A DNA stretch of 64,000 nucleotides from Macrosoma leucophasiata (taxonomy: Eukaryota; Arthropoda; Insecta; Lepidoptera; Hedylidae), in contig JAWQUS010000017.1 of NCBI GenBank assembly GCA_036365455.1, positions 6,448,001 through 6,512,000 on the forward strand, given 5' to 3'. The notes beneath the pieces were generated by a model. That model saw only the letters and a program-made list of their open reading frames with translations, had not been told where the DNA came from and did no database searches. Both the position numbers and the translations under genes were made by a program. Shown here piece by piece: positions 50,610-61,400 of this stretch (within the stretch, counting starts at the first letter, position 1; every line of letters begins with the position of its first letter).

Positions 50610-50790
50610 AATGGTAGTGTTCATAAGAAGTATCGTTGTCTGGCCAGGTGGTGATGTAATTTGGACAGAGGCATAAGACCTTAGCTCTAAGTGTAGCATT
50701 GTATTTGGATTTAAACCTCTGATGTGATGTAGACATTTAAAGGCTGTATAACTACTTACCACTGTGACTGTTTGCTTGTTTGCAGCTTCA
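50610..50790 (+). repeat. SINE-B copy, old
   Basis: ACTGCTAAATGGTAGTGTTC ... TTGCTTGTTTGCAGCTTCAT, heavily diverged. Confidence 0.45.
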
Positions 50791-50844
50791 TGACATAATT
50801 AAATAATGTTATATATTGTATGAATTATTATTTATCGTTAAAAA

Positions 50845-51427
50845 AACTATAAAAGCCGGCCAAGTGCGAGTGGGATTCGCGTTCACATAGTTCCGTACTA
50901 TCTGACTTGTTATAAGTTTCCAGCAATCCATTCACAACTAAATAAACGTAACTTCACGCCTGTAATCCCCGAAGGGCTAGGCAGAGGTAAATGCATGCAT
51001 TCAAGCACACATGCAAACACCCACGATTCGCCGGTTACGTTTTGGCCCATGTAACAGGTGGCGAGCCTGTTGACATCTCCGGGCACATTACCAAACTTCG
51101 AAGTACTGGAAAATTTCCAGAAAATGGAAAAATCCCAATAGTTCTAAAGTAGTACGTTTTAAATTATGTACCTGTGTTTGAGATTCTTACAGTAAGACAT
51201 TTTATTCTATAGGTCACAAAATGTGTAAGTGACCCAATCATAAGTTGAAATTAATTTATGTATACATCCATGTTTGTGTTGTTGTTGCGGTCATATAAAA
51301 TGTGTACCCCCATCGGCAGTGCAGTACAGTAACAGTACATTGGGAACAAATTGGCTGTTACACACGGATAAACACACAAGTGTTCTTATAATGACTCCAT
51401 TTTTTCTGAGGTACGGAACCCTAAAAA
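50845..51427. mobile_element. Lepidopteran GGCCAAGTGCGAG element, split by SINE-C
   Basis: Left end ACTATAAAAGCCGGCCAAGT, right end GAGGTACGGAACCCTAAAAA, both widespread lepidopteran motifs. Contains a SINE-C copy at 50946-51140. Non-coding. Confidence 0.5.
50946..51140 (-). repeat. SINE-C copy, head missing
   Basis: CGTAACTTCACGCCTGTAAT to GAAAAATCCCAATAG. Confidence 0.75.
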
Positions 51428-53036
51428 AATTAATTAATCTAAAATTAACGTAAATTGCCAATTAGCGTTGAACTAAATATTGCTGGCAGTTAAAAAAACT
51501 ATAAAAAATAAAGCATGTTTCAGTTTATGGGATTTTAATGTCCTAACAATTTATATGAATTATCGCTTTGCCACCATTCGGTTCTGTTTAATCCTTCAAA
51601 GTATGAAAATAGTTCAACAAACACTTTCGTTAAATAGGCTTTATTTACGACTTTTTTGTTTCGTGTGAAGCAATTCCGGTGGTCAGCATTATGTCTTTAA
51701 AACACGAATGTTTGTTCATTTTAGAATTTGTTAGCATTAATTTATTAATGGACTAGCTGTTGCCCGCGGCTTCGCCCGCGTGGTGCTCGTTTTATAAATA
51801 ATTTAAATTTTACAATCCCATGGAAATGTCCTAATCAGCTTTCCCGTCGCGTACCTATGCTCGCGTATTTTTGTGGAGTTCTTAATCACGTCTCCAACTT
51901 AGAAATCTCTATTTAATTTTAATCCCTTATATTTTAAAGTTTAGGGGTGATTGTGGCAAAATACTGCAGCACGTACCTATTTTTTTATACCTAACAGAAA
52001 GACTGGAACATCACTTTTCAAGTCTCTAACTTAGAAACTACCAAAATTCCCACGCAAATTTTAACCTCAATTCCATACAAACAGTACCCCTCCATTTTGC
52101 CGCTTTAGGGGGAAATTTTGTCCATTTCACTTAAACAGATCATTTTCACAATTCCTAATCATGAGCCTGTATACCAATTTTTATACTGTTTAGTTCAGGA
52201 ATGAGAAACTTTCCATAAAAAAATTACAACTTACCATTTTCCCCCTTTAGGACAGAATTTGTCCATTTCGTCTACACAGATCAATTTTTTATATATATTT
52301 TTATTGTAATCCAAAATGTTTATACCATATAGTCCTTTAAATTTATCTCTAAAAATCCTTTCTTATACATCATGAAAGGAACCCTTGTACCAAATTTTAA
52401 GTCTCTAGGAACAGTAGTTTTATATAACACTAGCGGCCCGCCCCGGCTTCGCCCGCGCTGCTCTGCTCCTATTAGTCATAGCGTAATGTAAGTTATCCTA
52501 TCTCTCAAGTTGGATCGAACTGCACATGGTGTGCGAATTTTATTATAATCGGTTAAGTGGTTTAGGAGTCCATTGATGACAAACATTGTGACACGAGATT
52601 TATATATATTAAGATTTTCGTAGACAATTTCAAAATCAAAAGCAAATAAATAATCAATGTAGAATTAACCGTCTAACTCAGAGCAAAGGTAGCGCGGCCG
52701 CTGCTCCGACTTAAGTGCAGATCAAGAAGACAGCGTTAGCGCGTTTTAAAAAACTTGTGACCCCATCCATCAAAGGCCATGGGTAACACTGCTTCTTGTC
52801 TTTTGCCAAGAGTATTAATTTTTGTTTTATTGCTTTATCTTTAATTGTACCAAAGAGCCTGTTCACTGATATTCCACCTTGAAAATTGCGGTAAGTCCCA
52901 TACCAATTTCTATTAACCATTTTTTAGGAGTTTGGGGGAATATTTCAAAAAAATTATTGATGCAACTATTTTTCGTACATAACATAAGAAGCCCGTTAAC
53001 CAATTTTCAGGCAAATTTCAAAAAAACAATTTTTCT

Positions 53037-53195
53037 GGTGGTAGAGATCCAGTGAAGTAGCTCGCGGGCGTAGGTACCACCGAATTACCTAATATTCCTG
53101 CCGCTAAATGGTAGTGATCAGCACTATCGTGTTCCGGTCAGGAGGTAATGTACGGCCCTGTAATTTCCGGCACAGAGGCATAATACCTTAGTCCG
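53037..53195 (+). repeat. SINE-B copy within the Helitron-like cluster
   Basis: GGTGGTAGAGATCCAGTGAA to GCACAGAGGCATAATACCTTAG. Confidence 0.75.
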
Positions 53196-53201
53196 CATAC
53201 C

Positions 53202-53935
53202 TATTTTTGGCTTTCCAGCTTGAACACTGCCTTAAGCCCAATACCTTCAAATTTCACCACCAGTGTTAAAGGGATGGAGGCAGATTTAAAAGAAAATGAT
53301 GTACGTATTGTTTGTTAAACTCAAAGAGTTCACATACCGAGTTTTAACTTTCTATCTTGAAAAATGTGGAATGCTTCATTCAAATTTCCACCCCCTATTT
53401 TAGGGGATAATATAAGGAGACAAAAAGTAGCCTATGTTCGTTCTCAAAGTCAATTCTATCTCTGTACCAAATTTCATTATAATCGGTTCTCTAGTTTGGA
53501 CGTGAAAAGGTAACAGACAGACAGACAGACAGACAGATTTTAGGGGGTGTAGCAGATTTCTAAAAAAAATAATTCAATAATAAGCAAATGTTGTTATTTT
53601 TAGTAATAAAGAGTCCGCATACCTATTTTTGGCTTTCCAGCTTGAACACTGCCTTATGCCCAATATCTTCAAATTTAAAGGGATGAAGGCAGATTTCTAA
53701 AAAAAAAATGATGTACGTATTGTTTGTTAAACTCAAAGAGTTCACATACCGAGTTTCAACTTTCTATCTTGAAAATTGTGGAATGCTCCATACAAATTTC
53801 CACCCCCTACTTTAGGGGATAATATAAGGAGACAAAAAGTAGCCTATGTTCGTTCTCAAAGTCAATTCTATCTCTGTACCAATTTCATCATAATCGGTTC
53901 TCTCGTTTGGACGTGAAAAGGTAACAGACAGACAG
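53202..53935. repeat. Direct duplication of a ~340-bp Helitron-like segment
   Basis: 53202-53545 and 53612-53935 are near-identical in order: GTCCGCATACCTATTTTTGG, GATGTACGTATTGTTTGTTA, CCACCCCCTA, TCGGTTCTCT, (CAGA)n. The first copy has extra CAGA units and an insert CACCACCAGTG. Confidence 0.75.
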
Positions 53936-54144
53936 ACAGAGTTACTTTCACATTTATAATATTAGTAGGGATTTCTTTATTTTTCCGAAAAGGTGGGTTG
54001 AAACATGGGATGTTAATACAAGTCTTTACACATGTGATTGGTTCCTCAGTTGTAATTACTATCACAGAGGCAAAATGCTTAGGCCTGGAGGAGGAAGGAA
54101 GGCCCTGCTATTTCCAGCACAGAGGCATAACACCTTAGGCCTCA

Positions 54145-57100
54145 AATAATAATATAAAAACTTTTCGAGCCCCACGAGGAAGAACACAATATATCTAATT
54201 TTAAAATATTATATCAAAACTTCCAGAGCTTAAATAATAAGCAAGACTTGGTTGAAGCTTTTGTAGAGAAAAACGCATTTCAAGCCATTTGTGTAACAGA
54301 ATCATGGTTGTCTCCGGGAAAACAAAAACTAATAAATATAACAGGATATAATATCGCCGCATCCTTTTGTCGAGAAACCTACGCAGGTGGAGGAGTTTGT
54401 ATTTTACTGAGAGATACATGTGAGTCCATAGACAGGAGTGATGTTACGGCTTTTTCTATTGAATACGTAATAGAAGTCTGTGCTACAGAACTACTTAGTG
54501 AAAATATTTTATTAATTGCTTTATATTGGAATGGAAGGGAAAGAGAGGTTTTTCATAGACAACTAAAACTTATACTAAATCATATAAATAAAAAGTATTC
54601 CAAACGGAACATAATTTTGGGAGGAGATTTTAATGTTAATATTTTAAATACAAATGAGTCGAAACACTTATTGCATTTAATGGCAGAATATAACTTTATC
54701 CAACATATAAAAAGAAGTACGCGACAAAAAAAATGTATCGATTTAATATTTAGTAATTTTGACAAAAACATAATATACTATATACTATATATATAATATA
54801 CTACATACGTTGAAGACTTTGGTTTTAGCGACCATAAGGGTATAGTAATAAGCATAAAATCGGAGGAATTAAATGGTGATATACAGAGATGGAATATTAA
54901 TAAAAGACTTTTTAATAAGAAAAATGTTTATAATTTCAAACAGAAGCTAAAAGAAATAAAATGGTTAAAAATAATAAAGAAAACTAACAATATTGACCAA
55001 AATTACAGCAACTTCCATGGAATATTAATGAATATCCTTAACAAATGCATACCTCTAATACCACTAAAATTAACAAATAGACATAAACAATACTGGTTAA
55101 CGGTAGGCATTAGAATTTCTTGTTTAAATAAAAGACTGTTGAGAATACTTTCAATTAAATCTAAAAACCCTGTTCTAATACAACAATATAAAAAATATGA
55201 AAAAATACTTAAAAAATCTATACTTATATCTAAACGCCTAAATTATATAAAAAAAATAAAACTATCAAATAACAAAATGAAAACGATGTGGAGTATTATA
55301 AACGAACGCACTAATAAAAAACCCAAAAAAGACAAAATTAACATTAAATTAATAGACAAGGACAATAAACTTATTATAGATCCCAAAATAATCGTTAACG
55401 AATTTAACAATTACTTTGCATCGATTGGTGAGGAAAAAATCTATTTACGAAATGGAAAGACACCATCAGGACGGTCTGTAATAAACCCTACTGAAAATTC
55501 AATTTATTTAAGCCAAGTCACACCTGAAGAAGTGAATAAAACTATAAAAAATTTAAAAAATAAACATTCCTTTGGATTTGATGAGTTACCGCCGACATTG
55601 ATAAGAGAATGTGCTGACGAACTAACTTTACCACTCATGATTTTAATTAACCAGTCTTTCCAGGAAGGAGTTTTTCCAGAGCTATTAAAAATATCCATAG
55701 TCAAACCAATTCATAAAAAAGATAGTAAATTTAAACCCACTAATTATAGGCCTATAACACTATTGTCAACAATTTCAAAAATATTTGAAAAATGTATGAC
55801 AGATAGAGTTTATAATTTCTGCGAAAAATACAAAATTTTTGATGAATCGCAAAACGGTTTTCGCAAAAAAAAGTCAACAATATTAGCAGTTTACAAGTAC
55901 ATACAAGAAGTTATAAATACGCTGGATATAAAAAACTATGCTGTTGGGATCCTACTCGATATGACCAAAGCCTATGATACGGTCCAACACGACATCCTAC
56001 TGAATAAACTATACGGTATCGGTATACGTGGTCATGCTCACAAATGGTTTACATCTTTTTTACAAAATAGAAAACAGTCAGTCGAAATTGAGCATTATGA
56101 TAGAGTCAATAATAAAATAACAAAAGTCCGGTCACAAAATAAAATTATTAACTCATCGATTCCACAAGGCAGCGTAACAGGATGTCTCTTATTTCTTATA
56201 TATATTAACGACCTGCCAAAATCAATAAATGAAAATAGTGTATTATTCGCAGATGACATTTCAATATTAACCATGTGTAAAAATAGTATAAACCTAACCG
56301 AAAAATTAACATATACCATGGACACAGTGAACAATTGGATGCAAGACCACAACCTACAAATAAATTACACAAAAACTAAATTGCTGATATTCCATCCACC
56401 CCAAAAACATCCACTAGAGTTTAATTTTACATATAAGAGAAACATCATCCAAATCGCAAATGATGCTACATTATTAGGTATAGAAATTGATAAAAATATA
56501 AATTGGAAAAAACACATAAATACTGTCTCAAATAAAATATCCCGATTTACTTATGCTCTTAGCCAAATAAGAAAAACTACTGACCTAGACACCGCCCTTG
56601 CCATGTACTATGCGTTCGCGAATGCATGGCTAAACTATGGTGTTATTTTGTGGGGAAATAGCACCGAAGCACCCTCTCTATTTACAAAACAAAAGAAACT
56701 TATTCGTATTCTTATGAAAATTAAAGAAACAGAAAGCTGCCGACCCCATTTTCAAGACCTCAAAATACTGACTTTACCTTCTATATATATTTTCGAAATT
56801 TGTAAATTTGTTCAAAAAAATCCAACCATTTTTAAACACCGACAAGAATTTAAAAGCAATTATTCAATACGTAATAAAAACAGACTAATGTTACCAAATT
56901 CCAGGCTCACTTTACATACATCCAGTCCCTATGTTATGGCCATTAAAACATTTAATAAATTACCGGAATCGTTAAAATGCGAAATTAAAAATAAAATATT
57001 TCTTAAGAATCTAAAAAACATGCTTGTTAAAAAATGTTATTATAATATAAAAGAATATTTTGACGATAAATTGTAAAATATTTGCTATATCTTTGAACAA

Positions 57101-57243
57101 CCTCTCCTCTCCTATTATAACTATTATATAACTTTGCTGTGCCCAAATGGGTCTGTAATGAGATACTTATATTATTATTGTCCAACGCACTACCATTGCA
57201 GAATGCAAATAAATTATTGAATTGAATTGAATTGAATTGAATT
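54145..57243 (+). mobile_element. Non-LTR retrotransposon (CR1/jockey-like), 5' truncated
   Basis: ORF2-bearing LINE of about 3.1 kb, lacking ORF1 and ending in a (GAATT)n tail at 57216-57243. Boundaries are set by the interrupted SINE-B. Apart from one stop it looks recent. Confidence 0.85.
54150..57076 (+). pseudogene. LINE ORF2 (endonuclease-reverse transcriptase) with one in-frame stop
   Basis: One frame encodes an APE-type endonuclease (FKILYQNFQSL, CVTESWL, LGGDFNVNIL, then FGFSDHKG) and a reverse transcriptase (SIVKPIHKK, NYRPITLL, LLDMTKAYDTVQHDIL, PQGSVTGCLLFLIYIND, FADDISIL catalytic motif, LLGIEID). The only break is TAA at about 54794, inside a TA-rich run between the two domains; the frame is the same on both sides, so it can be explained by a single point change or slippage. 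The endonuclease N-terminus is at the truncation point, so the protein is incomplete anyway. Confidence 0.85.
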
Positions 57244-57598
57244 GAGTGGCAACGCATCTGCATTTTGGCCAATATGTGAGTGTCTATAGGCTGCAGTCAT
57301 CACTTAACATAAATGTTAACTGCTTGTTTGTTTGCCACTTTTATTATATAAAAAAGGAAGGGAAGGACGGGAACGCATCTGCTTTTTGCCTTCAACGAAA
57401 CGGAGAGACTATACATGCGTTTAGGTTGAGAGGTTGATTGTTTACCTACCTTTGAATTTTGTGTAGATATCACATCTATCACTGTCTACCTATTTACACA
57501 CCATTCATGTCTCTGATCCTGGTATAGTGAAAACTCGCAATATTTTTGTTCACCAATCCACAGATTCAAATTGGGGCTAATTATGGACTTCTTCTCGA

Positions 57599-57949
57599 AG
57601 CGCGCATGGCCCAGCGGCTGGTGTAGATCGTAAGCGATCTGCTCGGTTAAGCACTACGGGCGCGGTCGGGTAATGTGGTGGGTGACCGCTAGTGGCAAAT
57701 TAAATGCGCGTTTCCGTGCTTCGGAGGGCACGTTAAGCCGTCGGTCCCGGTTGCTATCGATAAATAGCAGTCGTTAAACCTTGTCGGAGGCCTTATGGGC
57801 GGTTTGAAAACATCCGACAGCGGGTTGGCCACTAACCCACCTCCACCAATCCGCATTGGAGCAGCGTGGTGGAGTAAGCTCCAGGCCTCCCCCCAAAAAG
57901 GGGAGAGACTCGTGCCCAGCAGTGGGACGTATAATGGGTTGCCATTATT
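57599..57949 (+). repeat. 5S-rRNA-related SINE, copy 5
   Basis: GCGCATGGCCCAGCGGCTGG to ATAATGGGTTGCCATTATTA; full length. The BEL/Pao LTR is inserted in its ATT tail. Confidence 0.7.
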
Positions 57950-57953
57950 ATTA

Positions 57954-58435
57954 TGTCTCTCGTCAGCACGGGGTCCAATTTGAACCCCGGACCTTTGTCA
58001 GGCTTGCGCGGGGACATGGGGGGTCCAACACGTAGAGGCCCTTTCGAGAATTTTGATCTACTTTGTAATGGGTGTATTTGAGGGCCTTGCGATGTCCTCG
58101 TCAACTTGATGGAGATTTAAATTAAATGCGAAATTTTATAACAACTTGCGTATAATTATGCGTAAAGATACAAGTGTACAGTTTTATGTGGATTTAAAAG
58201 CGATCTCTTCGGTTCTGTAGAGTTCTAACGGTCTTCGAGTTTCTTGATGGCCCTACCACCCGTGGCCGAGCCGGTGATTTCATTGGCTGGCCGTAGCGGA
58301 AGTCATACGTCTACCAATGATGTCGCAGCCCGATGACGTCTCACAATTTGTGTGGTGGTCGCGGTGGCCGCCATAGTGTCTATGGTGGCAGTCGTGTGGC
58401 CTATTGGTCGACTGCGTCTATTGGTGGCTCGAACA
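57954..58435 (-). repeat. 3' LTR of the BEL/Pao element
   Basis: 482 bp, starts TGTTCGAGCC and ends GACGAGAGACA on the minus strand (TG...CA). Preceded by a purine-rich GGCCGGGGGCA. Its terminal part also occurs alone at 14967-15082. The other LTR is not in view, so the boundaries rest on termini and on the repeat match. Confidence 0.75.
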
Positions 58436-61400
58436 TGCCCCCGGCCTTGGAGTCTTCAGCTTCCAACGAAATAGGTTCCGGATGAAGAAGTGGACAAATT
58501 TTCGAAAAAGCGCGTCGTATAACTCCAGAAGCTGTCTTGATGTCAGCGACTCTGTTTATGCCGTCTTTCCCTGGTACAGTAGCTACAATGCGGCCTAAAC
58601 TCCAGTTAAGTGGACTTGTGTTGTCTTCCTTTATTACAACCAGAGTATTAGGCTGTAAATCTAGGTCTCTCCTTGACCATTTACTCCGGATCTGCAGCTC
58701 TGAGATGTACTCCTTCGCCCATCTTGTCCAGAAATGCTGACGAATTTGCTCGATTCGCTGGTATCTATCAAGTCGCAGCATTGGGATATCAGTGAGGTCG
58801 CTACTGGCAGGCGCTGTCAGTTGTCGACCAACCAGGAAATGGCCAGGACACAGGGGAAGGTAATCATTGGGATCTGCGGACATCGGACTTAAAGGTCGGG
58901 AATTAAGGAGAGCCTCTATTTGCGTCAACAGTGTGGAAAATTCCTCATAGGTTAAATGCGCGTTACCCATTGACCGACGTAAGTGATGCTTACAGGATTT
59001 TATACCTGCCTCCCACAGACCACCAAAATGAGGAGAATATGGCGGTATGAAACTGAATTTAATGTTTTGACTAGTTGCGTATTCAATAATATCAGCAGAA
59101 CAATTTGATAAAAATTTGTTAAATTCATTCATGAGGCCAACAAAATTTTTACCATTGTCAGAAAAAATCTCAGTTGGTTTTCCGCGACGAGAGATAAATC
59201 TTTTCAGCGCTAATAAATATGCGTTCGTGGATAGATCACTGACCAGCTCCAGATGAACAGCTTTAGTGGCAAAACAGACAAACAAACAAATATATGCCTT
59301 GACTAATCTCGAACCCCTACCTTTGCGATTCAAGATATAAACAGGACCCGCGTAGTCCACGCCACAATGATTAAACGGAAATGATCGTGTAATTCTTTCT
59401 TGTGGCAAATTTCCCATCAGGGGCGTTAATGTCCTACCTTTAAAGCGTCTACAGATAACACAGTTTTGTACTATTTGTCGAGCCAGGTTCCTACCTCCTA
59501 CTGGCCAATAACACTCTCGCGCGCTATACAGAAGTGCTTGCGGTCCAGCATGTTGCAATCGTATGTGCTCGTAGCGAAATAATAATACAGAAAACCAATG
59601 TTTCGAGGATATTAGAATAGGATGTTTTTTATCGTATGTAAATTCACACGAATTATTTAAGCGGCCACCTACTCTTAATATTTTATCATTGTCTAAAAAT
59701 AAATTTAATTTGGATAAATTGCCTTTATTTACTATTTGTTTATGATTAATTAATAGATTATATTCGATTGTAAATGATTCTGATTGAGATAGCCGCAATA
59801 ACATAATATCTGCGTATTTTAATTCTTCTACGGTTAAATTACCACTCCTACGCTCTTTAGCATTTCGTACATTATATATAAAGCGCAATACATATGCAGC
59901 AGTACGTCTCATGCGATTAAATAGCGAAAATCTATGAAAAGGAAATACAGCTGGTAAAGAATCAGTCTCCGCCAAAAAGGAATGCGTCGCCTTAGCCCTT
60001 AATTCAGGCAATGACTCAATTGCATTTTCCTGAGTTTGTTCTAATTCAGTTTCACTAATATTAAACTCACGAAGGAACGATGGGCCTTCCCACCAGTGCG
60101 AGGAAGTAGAAAGATCCTCCAGCCGAACTCCACGCGAAACTAAATCAGCTGGATTTTCCTTACCACTTACATGTCGCCATGATGACCCCTTCGTAAGTTC
60201 ATGTATTTCAACGGTACGATTCTGAACGAATGTTTTTAAAGTGTTAGGTGCCATGCGCAGCCAGCCTAACACGATCGTGGAGTCGCACCAAAAAACTACT
60301 GAACGAAAATCGCAACGAAGTGATTGACAAACCCTTTCATACAATCTAGCACCAAGTAAAGCACCGCATAGCTCGAGCCTAGGTACGCTTATAGGTTTTA
60401 GAGGAGCGACTTTACTTTTTGAACAAAGTAATTTACTGAAAACTGCAGACTTAGTGACAGTGCGTACGTACGCACATGCACCATACGCTGTTTCCGACGC
60501 GTCTGTGAATATGTGCAGTTCTAAGTACGAAGGGTTAAAACCTATGACAAGCCTAGGTATGCGTATTGTGTTAAGTATGGGCAGAGCGGTAGCGAACTGA
60601 TGCCATACATGCTTCACGTCTATAGGTACCTCATCATCCCAGTCTAGCTTCAGCAACCATAACCTTTGAAGTAACACCTTCGCTGTTATTATAACCGGAC
60701 TAAGTAAACCGAGCGGGTCAAATATTTGCGATATAACAGACATCATATAACGCTTTGTTACTGTTTGAGACAATCCTTTAAATTGAGAATCAAAATAAAA
60801 TTCATCTTTCAAATTATTCCAACCCAAACCTAAAGTTTTTGAATGTACATTATCATCCAAAGCTAGTAATTTTGAAGATGAATCAGAACTCAATGTGGGT
60901 TTATCATTGCAATCGAAATTGAATAGCCACTTACGCAATGGAAATCCGCCTGATTCCAATAACTCTGTTATGGAGTGACAATTATTTATTAATTCGTGTT
61001 TGTCATCACTCCCCGTGATCATGTCATCGACAAAAAAATCTTCGTTGATAATACGCTTAATCTCAGGATCTGTACAATCTATTGCTAATTGTTTGAGACA
61101 TCTACAGCTGAGATAAGGGGCAGACGCAGTGCCATAGGTGACTGTATTTAATTTATAGATGTCAATCGGCTTAGAGGGATCATCACGCCACAAAATAAGC
61201 TGTAGATCACGTTGTTTTTTGTCAAGCAAGCATTGCCGAAACATTTTCTCTACATCTGCACAAGCTATATATTTATGCTGTCGAAACCGCAATAAGATTG
61301 ACAATAAGTCCCCTTGAATAGGTGGACCAACTAATTGTAAGTCGTTCAGTGAAATATTCGTACTAGTCGCAGCACTAGCATCGAACACCACACGCAATTT

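Larger units (their letters stand above)
51753..53971 (-). mobile_element. Helitron-like element cluster
   Basis: Minus-strand 3' ends: CGCGGGCGAAGCCGCGGGCA-ACAGCTAG at 51754 and GCGGGCGAAGCCGGGGCGGG-CCGCTAG at 52433. A tail block CAGACAGAGTTACTTTCACA-TTTATAATATTAGTAGGG ends at about 53971. No Rep/helicase coding is seen, so non-autonomous. A SINE-B sits at 53037-53195. Confidence 0.5.
54078..57345 (+). repeat. SINE-B copy split by the LINE
   Basis: Left part ends at ...ACACCTTAGGCCTC (54143); the right part resumes at GAGTGGCAACGCATCTGCA (57244) and ends TTGTTTGCCACTTTTATTA. The consensus reads straight across, showing LINE insertion into this SINE. Confidence 0.75.

Noticed and set aside
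52711..52920. 69-codon minus-strand ORF
   Set aside because: Lies within the Helitron-like cluster, with no recognised motif and no supporting context.
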